From an uncultured Kiritimatiellota bacterium (GTDB lineage: Bacteria; Verrucomicrobiota; Kiritimatiellia; RFP12; UBA1067), in NCBI GenBank assembly GCA_934667425.1, contig CAKULV010000062.1:1-15684 (forward strand): 15,684 nt of DNA, written 5' to 3'. The notes below the pieces were generated by a model. That model was given only the letters and a program-made list of their open reading frames with translations. It was not told the DNA's origin and did no database searches. The position numbers and the translations under genes were made by a program. Below are positions 7,460 to 14,359 of this stretch, one piece after another (the first letter of the stretch is position 1; each line of letters begins with the position of its first letter).

Positions 7460-8223
7460 CGTAGACCTCCATTTCGTTCAGCGGCACTGGAGGCGATCAC
7501 TCCGGCTCCATGCAGCGTAAGCGTCGCATCAATCGTGAAGTCCATGCCGATCCCGCGCAGGGCCCATCGCGCGAACCCGCCCGTGGCCACAAGGCGGAAG
7601 CCGTCGCTGAAGTTGCGCCTGAGCTGGGCCACGATCTCGCGCACCATGCCCCGATACCCCACGATAGCGCCGAACCTCATCGCCTCCTCCGTGCTGCCGC
7701 CTATCCTTGGGCATCTGCCGCCCAGCTCCATTCTCGGCAGCTTGGCGGTGCGCTCGAACAGGTAGTCGCGCATAAGCGGAAATCCGGGCGCTATCACGCC
7801 GCCGCGCCATTTGCGGTCTGCCGTGACCACCGCCGCCGTGAACGCCGTTCCGAAATCGCATACGAGGACCGGTGCGCCGTACCTGTCCACCGCGGCTGCC
7901 GCATCGGCCAGCCTGTCCGCACCGATTGTCTCCGGCCTGCGGTAATCCAGCCTTACGCCGAGAACGCCGTCCGCAAAGTCCGCGCTCGACACCTGGTGGA
8001 ACGGCAGCCGGCTTCGCGCCGCAAAGGCCCGCCACCCGCCATCGGCATCCGGCACGACGCTCAGGTAGGCCACGCCATCTACGCCGCGCCCGGCCAGCCG
8101 CGCAGCGGCCGACATCGCCGCTTCGGCGTCTCCATCGAGATGGGAAACGCGCGTCACGCGGCCGCAGGACCAGAGTCCTACGGCCGTACTGGTGTTTCCG
8201 ACGTCGACGACGATGAATTTCAT
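7456..8223 (-). CDS. coaX: Type III pantothenate kinase
   Basis: CoaX phosphorylates pantothenate, the first committed step to coenzyme A, and uses a monovalent cation (potassium or ammonium). At 255 residues it fits the family. It has the ASKHA-fold phosphate loop DVGNTST (7-13) with Asp7, the pantothenate-binding YRRPETIGADRLADA (94-108), the catalytic-aspartate segment VCDFGTAFTA (121-130) and GGSTEEAMRFG (175-185). The start MKFIVVDVGNTS is fixed by the family motif near the N-terminus. No ribosome binding site is visible; a consensus -10 ends eight bases before the ATG, so the mRNA may be leaderless. Its stop overlaps the lipoprotein start (ATGA). PanC, which makes the pantothenate, is coded at 10560-11387. 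Confidence 0.96.
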   Translation of the reverse strand: MKFIVVDVGNTSTAVGLWSCGRVTRVSHLDGDAEAAMSAAARLAGRGVDGVAYLSVVPDADGGWRAFAARSRLPFHQVSSADFADGVLGVRLDYRRPETIGADRLADAAAAVDRYGAPVLVCDFGTAFTAAVVTADRKWRGGVIAPGFPLMRDYLFERTAKLPRMELGGRCPRIGGSTEEAMRFGAIVGYRGMVREIVAQLRRNFSDGFRLVATGGFARWALRGIGMDFTIDATLTLHGAGVIASSAAERNGGLR

Positions 8224-8231
8224 TGCGCGGT

Positions 8232-8261
8232 ATTATAGCAGTTATGGTGGATTTGCGCCAA
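8232..8261 (-). promoter_or_regulatory. Promoter of coaX, predicting a leaderless mRNA
   Basis: On the minus strand: -35 TTGGCG (8256-8261), an 18-bp spacer ending in TGC, and -10 TATAAT (8232-8237). The usual -10 to start distance puts transcription start at about 8225, two bases before the coaX ATG. It lies in the 49-bp gap after pth, with no terminator seen. Confidence 0.7.
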
Positions 8262-8272
8262 TTCAAGCCCTG

Positions 8273-8866
8273 TCACCGGCATTCGGACGCGAGGTCGCAT
8301 CCGTTCCACACGTTCATGGCCGATTCCGGGCCTTCAGACAGCACCTGACATATGGCCTTCACCGCCGCTGGGATTATCCTGTCCGTCATCAGCGCACGCA
8401 CTTCCGCCGGGAATTTCCCGAGCACATGGCCAACGACATGGCTGCGGTCGCTGCGGTCCCGCCCCACCCCGATCCGAACCCTTGTGAAATCGGGCGTACC
8501 GAGCCGTTCGATCACCGACTTCAATCCGTTGTGTCCGCCGGCGCTGCCGCCCCTGCGTATGCGGATCTTCCCGACAGGCAGATCGATGTCGTCCGACACC
8601 ACGACAAGGTCTGCAGGCGTCGCGTTGTGGTACTTCACCACAGGCGCAACGCAATCGCCCGACAGGTTCATGAAGGTCATAGGCTTTACGACAATCACCT
8701 TGCCGCCGGCGAAGCGTCCATCGGCGAGCTCCCCCTTGAACGAAGCCGCAGGCCTGAATGCGGCCCCGATATCCCGCGCCACGGCATCCGCCACCTCGAA
8801 CCCTATGGAATGGGGCGTAGATTCGTATTCCCTGCCGGGATTTCCAAGTCCAGCGACGATCTTCAT
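8273..8866 (-). CDS. pth: Peptidyl-tRNA hydrolase
   Basis: Pth cleaves peptidyl-tRNAs released from ribosomes and recycles the tRNA. The 197-residue length is normal. Family signatures are GLGNPGREYESTPHSIGFEV (6-25), VVKPMTFMNLSG (59-70), VVVSDDIDLPVGKIRIRRGG and SAGGHNGLKSV (108-118), holding the substrate-binding asparagines, catalytic His19 and Asp92 or 93. The usual R-H-N around the catalytic histidine is P-H-S here; the histidine itself is kept. The start has GTGGAG five bases upstream. It follows dapB by 39 bp and is probably on the dapA-dapB transcript. Confidence 0.97.
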   Translation of the reverse strand: MKIVAGLGNPGREYESTPHSIGFEVADAVARDIGAAFRPAASFKGELADGRFAGGKVIVVKPMTFMNLSGDCVAPVVKYHNATPADLVVVSDDIDLPVGKIRIRRGGSAGGHNGLKSVIERLGTPDFTRVRIGVGRDRSDRSHVVGHVLGKFPAEVRALMTDRIIPAAVKAICQVLSEGPESAMNVWNGCDLASECR

Positions 8867-8905
8867 TTCATCTCCACGGCGCGGGAAGCCCTCGCCCGCC
8901 CCCTG

Positions 8906-9637
8906 TCAGAGACCGAGCACGTCGCGCATGCTGTATATGCCGGGCTTCTTGCCCTGCGCCCAAAGCGCGGCCCTCAGCGCACCGGCGGCGAATGCCTCCC
9001 GGCTCTGCGCCTTGTGGACCAGCTCGATGCGCTCGACGTCACCGGCGAACATGACCGTGTGGTCTCCGATCACGCTGCCTCCGCGCAGGGCGTGCACGGC
9101 GATCTCCCCCGCGGGGCGTTCGCCCACCATTCCCTCGCGCCCGAACACCGCAACATCGTCGAAGTCCTGCCCGCGTCCGTCCGCCGCAGCCCGCGCAAGC
9201 ATGAGCGCAGTGCCTGACGGCGCATCGCGCTTGTGGCGGTGATGCATCTCCACGACCTCGCAGTCGTATTCAAGCCCAAGTATCCCGGAAGCCTTCTTCA
9301 CGAGGCCGAGAAGGAGGTTCACGCCAAGCGAGAAGTTGCCGCTCTGCACAACGGGGATCTTCTTTGACGCGGCCACCACTGTCTTCTGCTCGTCTTCGGT
9401 AAGCCCGGTGGTGCCAAGCACGTAGACAACGCCGTCCTCGGCCGCCTTCGCTATGTTCGCGGGGACCGCCTCGTGGAAAGTGAAGTCGATGACGGCTTCC
9501 GTGCCGGCAGGCCATGTGCGCGGGTAGTCCTCCCGGACGTCGCACTTTGCGACAAGCTCAAGCACCTCCGAGCGGTCCACGAGATCGCACAGCATGTGTC
9601 CCATGCGCCCCGCCGCTCCAAGAATGGCGACCTTCAT
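8906..9637 (-). CDS. dapB: 4-hydroxy-tetrahydrodipicolinate reductase
   Basis: DapB reduces the DapA product with NAD(P)H to tetrahydrodipicolinate, on the route to diaminopimelate (peptidoglycan) and lysine. From ATG 9637 it has 243 residues, as expected. The nucleotide-binding GAAGRMG (7-13), VLGTTGLT (73-80), SGNFSLGVN and the signature EMHHRHKRDAPSGTA (130-144), with the catalytic His pair and Lys136, are all present. An in-frame ATG at 9703 would add 22 Arg/Gly-rich residues that merely read the dapA end in another frame. The start at 9637 overlaps the dapA stop as ATGA and places MKVAILGAAG at the N-terminus, so it is preferred. Confidence 0.97.
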   Translation of the reverse strand: MKVAILGAAGRMGHMLCDLVDRSEVLELVAKCDVREDYPRTWPAGTEAVIDFTFHEAVPANIAKAAEDGVVYVLGTTGLTEDEQKTVVAASKKIPVVQSGNFSLGVNLLLGLVKKASGILGLEYDCEVVEMHHRHKRDAPSGTALMLARAAADGRGQDFDDVAVFGREGMVGERPAGEIAVHALRGGSVIGDHTVMFAGDVERIELVHKAQSREAFAAGALRAALWAQGKKPGIYSMRDVLGL

Positions 9638-10512
9638 TTCAGCACCCCCAGTCCCTTCAGGGCCTCCGCGATCTTCGCGCGGTTTTCGGGAGTGGTCTCG
9701 CACAGCGGCAAACGGTACGCAAGGTCGATCCTGCCCATCAGCGCAAGGGCCTCCTTCACCATCACCGGGTTTGTGTCTATGAAGAGGCTGTGGAAGAGGC
9801 TGTAGTATTTGAGGTGCAGTTCGCGGGCCTTCGCCATGTCTCCGGCGAGCGCGATGCGCACGAAATCGCCCATCTCCCTCGGCATCACGTCCGAAGCCAC
9901 CGATATCACGCCCGAGGCCCCCACGGAGATCATCGGCAACGCAAGGGAGTCATCCCCGGAAAGCACCGTGAGGCTGGGGCACCGTGTCTTTATCGCGCTC
10001 ACGCGCTCGACGGATCCCGCCGCCTCCTTGATGGCGACGATGTTCGGATGCGCCGAAAGGCGCGCGACGACGTCAAGCGGCAGCTCGCGCCCGGATCGGC
10101 CCGGCACGTTGTACAGCACCACGGGCAACCCAAGGTCGGCGATCGTCATGAAATGCCGGTACAGGCCCTCCGCGTTCGGCTTGTTGTAGTACGGCGTGAC
10201 CTGAAGGCAGGCGTCGGCTCCGCCCATTGCAATCGCCGCCTTTGTGAGCGATACGGCTTCGGCCGTGGAGTTCGCCCCGGTGCCGGCTATGATCTTTACG
10301 CGGCCCCTGGCGCTCTTGATCGTCTCCTCTATCACCTTGTGGTGTTCCGCGTGGTCAAGGGTGGGCGACTCTCCCGTCGTGCCCACCGGGCAAAGCCCTT
10401 CGACTCCGCTACTGCACTGCCAATCGACGAACTCGGCCAAACGGCCGTAGTCAACCGACCCGTCCCTGCCGAACGGCGTCACCATCGCAGTAATCGTGCC
10501 TTGAAGCGTCAT
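9634..10512 (-). CDS. dapA: 4-hydroxy-tetrahydrodipicolinate synthase
   Basis: DapA condenses pyruvate with aspartate semialdehyde as the first step toward diaminopimelate and lysine. It is a class I aldolase-type TIM barrel of 292 residues. Residues seen: CPVGTTGES (41-49) with the Thr pair, VTPYYNKP (105-112), VVLYNVPGRSG (131-141) with catalytic Tyr134 and Arg139, and VAIKEAAGS (159-167) with Schiff-base Lys162. The start ATG 10512 has AGGAG seven bases upstream and an extended -10 promoter. It overlaps dapB by ATGA, so the two enzymes are made together. Confidence 0.98.
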   Translation of the reverse strand: MTLQGTITAMVTPFGRDGSVDYGRLAEFVDWQCSSGVEGLCPVGTTGESPTLDHAEHHKVIEETIKSARGRVKIIAGTGANSTAEAVSLTKAAIAMGGADACLQVTPYYNKPNAEGLYRHFMTIADLGLPVVLYNVPGRSGRELPLDVVARLSAHPNIVAIKEAAGSVERVSAIKTRCPSLTVLSGDDSLALPMISVGASGVISVASDVMPREMGDFVRIALAGDMAKARELHLKYYSLFHSLFIDTNPVMVKEALALMGRIDLAYRLPLCETTPENRAKIAEALKGLGVLK

Positions 10513-10538
10513 CTGTTGTCTCCTGTATTGAGCTTCGA

Positions 10539-10547
10539 ATTATACCA
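10539..10547 (-). promoter_or_regulatory. Extended -10 promoter of dapA
   Basis: The minus strand reads TGG-TATAAT (10539-10547). The best -35 is a poor TTCGCC, 18 bp upstream and inside the end of panC. Predicted start is near 10532, with a leader of about 20 nt that holds the AGGAG ribosome binding site. It fills the 47-bp gap between panC and dapA. Confidence 0.68.
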
Positions 10548-10559
10548 TTAATAAGCGAT

Positions 10560-11387
10560 TCAGGCGAAAAGGCGGTTGTCTATCAGGCGAGTCTTGCCGT
10601 CATAAACCGCGAGAAGCACGGCCGTCCCCTTCCCGATGGACTTGACCGGCTTTAGCGTCCCGGCATCCACCGCCTCCACGTAATCGACAGCAAGCCCGTG
10701 GTCGGCCAGGGCCTTCTCGACCTTGCGCCTCTGGCTCGCCCATGGGCCGGGCTTAAGTTCCCGGAGCGACCTGGACAGCGCAAGCGCGTTGCCGCGCTCG
10801 GCGTCGGAAAGGTATGCGTTGCGCGACGAGCGGGCAAGCCCGGAGGGTTCGCGGACGATTGGCGCGACCACGATGTCGATGCCGAAGTTGAGGTCGCGCT
10901 CCATTCGCCTTATTATCGCGGCCTGCTGGAAATCCTTCTGCCCGAAGACCGCAAGGTGCGGGCGCACCAGGTTGAACAGCTTGGCGACTACGGTGCACAC
11001 CCCGCGGAAATGCCCCGGGCGGCGCGCGCCGCACAGCGTCCCCGACAGTGCGCCGTCTTCCGTCACCCACACCGAGTGGTCTGCGGCATACATGTTCGCG
11101 GGGGTCGGGAAGAAGATGGCCGTGGCTCCGGCCCTGCGGCACTTCGCGGCATCGGCCTTCGCGTCACGCGGATACTTCGCGTAGTCTTCACTCGGCCCGA
11201 ATTGCGTGGGGTTCACGAAGACCGACACGACAATCTCGTCCGCCCCGCGACGCTTCGCGGCGGCGATCAGGGACAGGTGCCCCTCGTGCAGTGCGCCCAT
11301 CGTCGGAACGAGGGCTATCTTGGCGCCCGCCATGCGCCTTCCCAGACACCACTTCTGGAGACGCTGCGGATCAGAGAACGTTTTCAT
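10560..11387 (-). CDS. panC: Pantothenate synthetase
   Basis: PanC joins pantoate and beta-alanine, using ATP, to form pantothenate. From ATG 11387 it has 275 residues, the usual size. It shows the HIGH-like PTMGALHEGHLSL (28-40), FVNPTQFGPSEDY (57-69), GHFRGVCTVVAKLFN, FGQKDFQQ (148-155) and the KMSKS-like VREPSGLARSSRNAYLS (178-194). An earlier in-frame ATG at 11447 would add 20 residues inside the ATPase gene; the chosen start has GGAGG nine bases upstream. It overlaps the 3' end of the PotA-like gene by 17 bp, so both share a transcript. With coaX it gives two steps of CoA synthesis in this window. Confidence 0.97.
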   Translation of the reverse strand: MKTFSDPQRLQKWCLGRRMAGAKIALVPTMGALHEGHLSLIAAAKRRGADEIVVSVFVNPTQFGPSEDYAKYPRDAKADAAKCRRAGATAIFFPTPANMYAADHSVWVTEDGALSGTLCGARRPGHFRGVCTVVAKLFNLVRPHLAVFGQKDFQQAAIIRRMERDLNFGIDIVVAPIVREPSGLARSSRNAYLSDAERGNALALSRSLRELKPGPWASQRRKVEKALADHGLAVDYVEAVDAGTLKPVKSIGKGTAVLLAVYDGKTRLIDNRLFA

Positions 11388-12492
11388 TTGCCGAATCCTC
11401 CACCATGTAGCCGTCGTCCGGATGCCACCACATGTAGACCTTGTCATTCCACGTGATCGCCTCCTGATCGAGGAGAAAGCGGGAATGGGGCTTCAGCGCC
11501 TGCACGCGCTTGCCTACGGACTCCAGCCAGTACTTTGTGTAAACGCCTTGGTAAATGACATCCTTGACGGTCGACTCGAACACGTTGATCCGGGCGCCCT
11601 TCTCCGGCGGCGGCGGCGCAAGCGTCACGCGGATCTTCTCCGGCCTCACCGAGAGGTGGACGCTCTGCCCGACCGCGAGCTTGCGGTCGTTGAATGCGCA
11701 CACGCTCGCAAAGCCCGACACCGCGATGTTGCAGTAGTCTCCCTCTTCCGAGACTATCGTGCCCTCGAAGAAGTTCGTGTCGCCGATGAACGACGCCACA
11801 AACGCCGACTTCGGGGCCTCGTATATCTTGGCCGCCGTGTCAAGCTGCTCCACGTGGCCGCTGTTCATTACCGCAATGCGGTCAGAAAGGGACATCGCCT
11901 CGCCCTGGTCGTGCGTCACGTATATGAACGTGATGCCCACCTGGTCGTGGATCGTGTCCAGCTCAAGCAGCATGTGCTGACGCAGCTTCAGGTCGAGCGC
12001 GGCGAGCGGCTCGTCAAGCAGCAGCACCTGTGGCCGGTCCACGAGGGCGCGGGCGATGGCGACCCGCTGCTTCTGCCCGCCGGAGAGCATGCTCGGATAC
12101 TTCCATGCGTGTTCGCCCATGCGGATAAGCTCGAGCATCGCGTCCACGGTCTCCTCGATCTCCTCCTTCGGCTTCTTCTGCAGCCGAAGCGAGAACGCGA
12201 TATTGTCCCATATCGTCATGGTCGGGAATAGAGCGTAGTTCTGGAACACGGTATGCACTCGCCGCTTGTTCGGAGGATCGTCGGTTATGTCCTTGCCGTC
12301 AAGGTATATGCGCCCGCTGTCTGGACGCTCGAATCCGCCGAGCATCCGAAGGAGCGTCGTCTTCCCGCATCCCGACGGACCGAGAAGCGAGAAGAACTCC
12401 CCCTTCTTGATGGAGATCGATACGTTGTCAACGGCCGTGAGCGCACCAAAGCGCTTGGTCACGCGATCGAAAACGAGAAATTCATTAGCCAA
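11371..12492 (-). CDS. PotA-like ABC transporter ATP-binding protein (spermidine/putrescine type)
   Basis: This is an importer ATPase of the PotA/CUT1 kind. From a TTG start at 12492 it has 373 residues, very close to PotA. Walker A GPSGCGKTT (38-46), the Q-loop Gln84 (VFQNYALFP), signature LSGGQKQR (136-143), Walker B VLLLDEP (156-162) and switch His194 (VTHDQ) are intact. Residues about 240-365 are the regulatory TOBE-type tail, with SVRPEKIRV (281-289). The TTG start is chosen because GGGAGGG lies 8 bases upstream and the family opening follows at once; ATG starts at 12552 and 12603 add low-complexity residues. No permease or binding protein genes (potB, C, D) are nearby, so polyamine as substrate is inferred from family resemblance only. 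Confidence 0.88.
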   Translation of the reverse strand: MANEFLVFDRVTKRFGALTAVDNVSISIKKGEFFSLLGPSGCGKTTLLRMLGGFERPDSGRIYLDGKDITDDPPNKRRVHTVFQNYALFPTMTIWDNIAFSLRLQKKPKEEIEETVDAMLELIRMGEHAWKYPSMLSGGQKQRVAIARALVDRPQVLLLDEPLAALDLKLRQHMLLELDTIHDQVGITFIYVTHDQGEAMSLSDRIAVMNSGHVEQLDTAAKIYEAPKSAFVASFIGDTNFFEGTIVSEEGDYCNIAVSGFASVCAFNDRKLAVGQSVHLSVRPEKIRVTLAPPPPEKGARINVFESTVKDVIYQGVYTKYWLESVGKRVQALKPHSRFLLDQEAITWNDKVYMWWHPDDGYMVEDSANENVL

Positions 12493-12500
12493 TCCCTTGT

Positions 12501-12507
12501 CCCTCCC
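12501..12507 (-). promoter_or_regulatory. Ribosome binding site that fixes the TTG start of the PotA-like gene
   Basis: GGGAGGG on the minus strand lies 8 bases before TTG 12492. The ATG alternatives at 12552 and 12603 have no comparable site, and the second lies inside the upstream gene. Confidence 0.7.
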
Positions 12508-12565
12508 GATTCTGCCATCCGAGTCCCATCCGTTTCGCGGAGCAGGCGACATGCATTCGCTACCG

Positions 12566-13309
12566 TCAGCGCCCCGTCTCCCGGCGCGGCGGCGAAACGC
12601 CATCTACAGCCTCAAGGTCCGGATAGGCCGGACATTCCACGCTCATCCTGGAGAACCGGTCGCGGAACAGATCCCGGAACGCCATGTTGTACCGCTCGCG
12701 ATGGATCGCGTCGATTACGCTCTTGCGGTCTGTCTTGAACGCAGGCTTTCGCCCGGCCTTTACCGCCAGTTCGTTGAGCTCGCGGATCTCCTTTGCCTTG
12801 TCGTCGATATCCTTCGCGCCGAACTTGATCTTTCCGCCGATTTCCCTGTCGGCGAACTTCTCTATCAGCACCGTCTCCTTGAACTCCGCCCGCTTCATCT
12901 CCTCGGGGATCGGCCCCTCCTTGAAGAACTGCTCCGGGGTGATGTTCCGTGGCTTCAGCTGCGCCTCGAGCTTCGCGAGGGACGCCTTCTCGTCCTTGGC
13001 GTCAACCTTCGTCCCCGACTCGACTGCGGCGGCGAGAAGCACCTCCTTCACGATCCACATCTTTGCGGCCATTCGGCGGTAATGCCTCAGGGCCTCCTTC
13101 ATGCGCCGCTCCGGTATGAGCAGGTTCTCCATGCGCTTGGCGTCGTCTATCAGCGTCTGCGCCCGCCAGGTGAGCTCGCGGTCGGTAAGCACCCTGCCGT
13201 TGACGACCACCGCAGGCCGGTCTGGCCTGTTCCGCCAAAGCAATACGCCGCCGGCCACGAGCGCCGCCGCTCCGACCAAGGCGAGAAATGCCACTGCTGC
13301 CTGCTTCAT
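12566..13309 (-). CDS. Membrane-anchored SurA N-terminal-like protein without a PPIase domain
   Basis: A 247-residue protein with an N-terminal hydrophobic segment (residues about 4-25, AAVAFLALVGAAALVAGGVL) that acts as signal anchor or uncleaved signal, so the rest is periplasmic. Next comes AVVVNGRVLTDREL (33-46), the usual opening of SurA-N/PpiC-type chaperones, then long charged helices to about residue 225. No parvulin rotamase domain follows; the chain ends in a short Pro/Arg-rich tail. It is therefore a likely chaperone-like protein for exported polypeptides, by resemblance only. The ATG at 13309 overlaps the DJ-1 stop as ATGA; a longer in-frame start at 13492 only re-reads the DJ-1 gene. 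It precedes the PotA-like gene by 73 bp. Confidence 0.75.
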   Translation of the reverse strand: MKQAAVAFLALVGAAALVAGGVLLWRNRPDRPAVVVNGRVLTDRELTWRAQTLIDDAKRMENLLIPERRMKEALRHYRRMAAKMWIVKEVLLAAAVESGTKVDAKDEKASLAKLEAQLKPRNITPEQFFKEGPIPEEMKRAEFKETVLIEKFADREIGGKIKFGAKDIDDKAKEIRELNELAVKAGRKPAFKTDRKSVIDAIHRERYNMAFRDLFRDRFSRMSVECPAYPDLEAVDGVSPPRRETGR

Positions 13310-13857
13310 AGCGCCGTCACCATCCCCTTTGCGACATTGTGCGCGGTTTCCTCGTCGACAAGGTTCGCAAGCACCGCGAGCGCGAAGGTGATCGCGGCTC
13401 CCGGCCCCCTTCCTGTGACGATCTGGCCATCCGCAACGGCCGGCGCATCGACGATCGGCCGCCCCATATCCTGCGCACAGGTCGGATAGCACGTGACATC
13501 CTCGTCATCGAGCACATCTGCGGCCGCAAGCACCGTGGGCGCCGCGCATATCGCGCAAAGCAGCCCGCCATCGTCAAACTTCTGCCGCCGAAGCCGCATG
13601 GCCAGCTCCTCGCACGCAAGGAGATTCGCCGTGCCTTCCCCGCCACCGGGCAGGACGATCGCGTCCCACGCATTGTCGATCACTTCCGTGAGGGCGGCAT
13701 CCGTCTCCATGCGTATGCCATGGGCCGATACGGAACGCCTGTCGGCCCCAAGCGACGCGGTGACCACCTCCACGCCTCCCCGGCGAAGGACATCTATGAT
13801 CGCGACGGCCTCAATTTCCTCGAATCCGTCGGCAAGCGGAACAAGTGCGTTTTTCAT
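13306..13857 (-). CDS. DJ-1/YajL/PfpI family protein
   Basis: A 183-residue single-domain protein of the DJ-1 superfamily, close to the YajL/DJ-1 branch. It shows LADGFEEIEAV (8-18), where Glu16 should sit against the catalytic cysteine, VLPGGGEGTANL (68-79), the nucleophile elbow CAICAAPTVL with Cys104, and TGRGPGAAITFAL (148-160). Proposed roles for the family include glyoxalase or deglycase activity, chaperone action and oxidative-stress sensing; the biochemistry is disputed, so I name only the family. It starts a unit with the SurA-N protein, the PotA-like ATPase and panC. No ribosome binding site is seen, and a consensus -10 lies so close that the mRNA may be leaderless. Confidence 0.92.
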   Translation of the reverse strand: MKNALVPLADGFEEIEAVAIIDVLRRGGVEVVTASLGADRRSVSAHGIRMETDAALTEVIDNAWDAIVLPGGGEGTANLLACEELAMRLRRQKFDDGGLLCAICAAPTVLAAADVLDDEDVTCYPTCAQDMGRPIVDAPAVADGQIVTGRGPGAAITFALAVLANLVDEETAHNVAKGMVTAL

Positions 13858-13864
13858 GCCTGTA

Positions 13865-13873
13865 ATTATAGCA
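13865..13873 (-). promoter_or_regulatory. Extended -10 promoter of the DJ-1 gene, predicting a leaderless mRNA
   Basis: The minus strand reads TGC-TATAAT (13865-13873). The predicted start is about 13858, one base before the ATG at 13857. No acceptable -35 is found at 16-18 bp, where the terminator hairpin of the upstream gene lies. Confidence 0.62.
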
Positions 13874-13898
13874 AAAAAGCGCGGACGAATCCGCGCTC
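13873..13898 (-). terminator. Rho-independent terminator of the RRM protein gene
   Basis: A perfect 8-bp stem, AGCGCGGA (13878-13885) and TCCGCGCT (13890-13897), closes a 4-nt loop. On the minus strand it is followed by six T residues (13873-13878), 26 bp after the RRM gene stop. A run of T also follows on the plus strand (13899-13903), so it may work in both directions. Its T-run merges with the -10 region of the next promoter. Confidence 0.85.
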
Positions 13899-13923
13899 TT
13901 TTTATATGCCGACATGCGGCACA

Positions 13924-14259
13924 TTACCAGCGAGTGTCACGCGGGCCACGGTTGCGGTCACGACCGCCGCCGAAACCGCCGCGACCGCCGCGACCGCCGC
14001 CGCGACGATCATCATGGGGCTTGGGCTGCGACTCGTTCACGCGGATCGGGCGTCCATCGAGCTCGTGTCCGTTGAGGGCGGCGATTGCCGCCGTCGCCTG
14101 CTCTGCGTTCGGCATCTCAACGAAGCCGAAGCCCTTGGAGCGGCCGGTCATGCGATCGGTCACCACGCGGGCGGAGGTAACATCGCCATACGCCGCGAAA
14201 GCGGCCTTCAATCCGTCATCGGTAGTGGCGTATGCCAGGTTACCACAGTAGATATCCAT
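13924..14259 (-). CDS. RRM-type RNA-binding protein with Gly/Arg-rich tail
   Basis: A 111-residue protein with one RNA recognition motif (residues 2-77) and a short tail (85-110) rich in Gly and Arg. RNP2 is IYCGNLAY (3-10) and RNP1 is KGFGFVEM (42-49), with the aromatic residues that stack on RNA bases. Small RRM-Gly proteins of this type occur in cyanobacteria and several other phyla, including PVC bacteria, and are often cold-induced; here they probably act as RNA chaperones. It is monocistronic, with its own consensus promoter, a leader of about 64 nt, an AAGGA ribosome binding site and a terminator, the layout of an abundant, independently controlled protein. Confidence 0.95.
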   Translation of the reverse strand: MDIYCGNLAYATTDDGLKAAFAAYGDVTSARVVTDRMTGRSKGFGFVEMPNAEQATAAIAALNGHELDGRPIRVNESQPKPHDDRRGGGRGGRGGFGGGRDRNRGPRDTRW

Positions 14260-14323
14260 CTTGATTCGTCCTTGTTTTTTTCTTTAAACCGCGCTCGGCA
14301 CTCGCCTTTTGCGGCTTCAATGT
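14260..14323 (-). promoter_or_regulatory. 5' leader of the RRM protein mRNA
   Basis: The predicted leader is about 64 nt, much longer than the others in this window. It can form small stems (GGC-GAGT-GCC and a CCGC/GCGG closure) followed by an A-rich stretch and AAGGA nine bases from the ATG. It could be a thermal or autoregulatory leader, but no known riboswitch is recognised. Confidence 0.35.
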
Positions 14324-14329
14324 GGGTGG

Positions 14330-14358
14330 AGTATACACTTCGACACTCCATGCGTCAA
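14330..14358 (-). promoter_or_regulatory. Consensus promoter of the RRM protein gene
   Basis: The minus strand has -35 TTGACG (14353-14358), a 17-bp spacer and -10 TATACT (14330-14335). This is the strongest classical sigma-70-type promoter in the window; the predicted start is near 14323. Unlike most of the others it has no TGn extension. Confidence 0.8.
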
Positions 14359-14359
14359 G

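Noticed and set aside
9514..10551. Plus-strand open frame of 345 codons
   Set aside because: It is antisense to dapA and part of dapB; same shadow composition, no motif.
13960..14010. GCC/GCG-rich short-period repeat on the plus strand
   Set aside because: It is the reverse complement of the Gly/Arg codons of the RRM protein tail, not an independent repeat or CRISPR.
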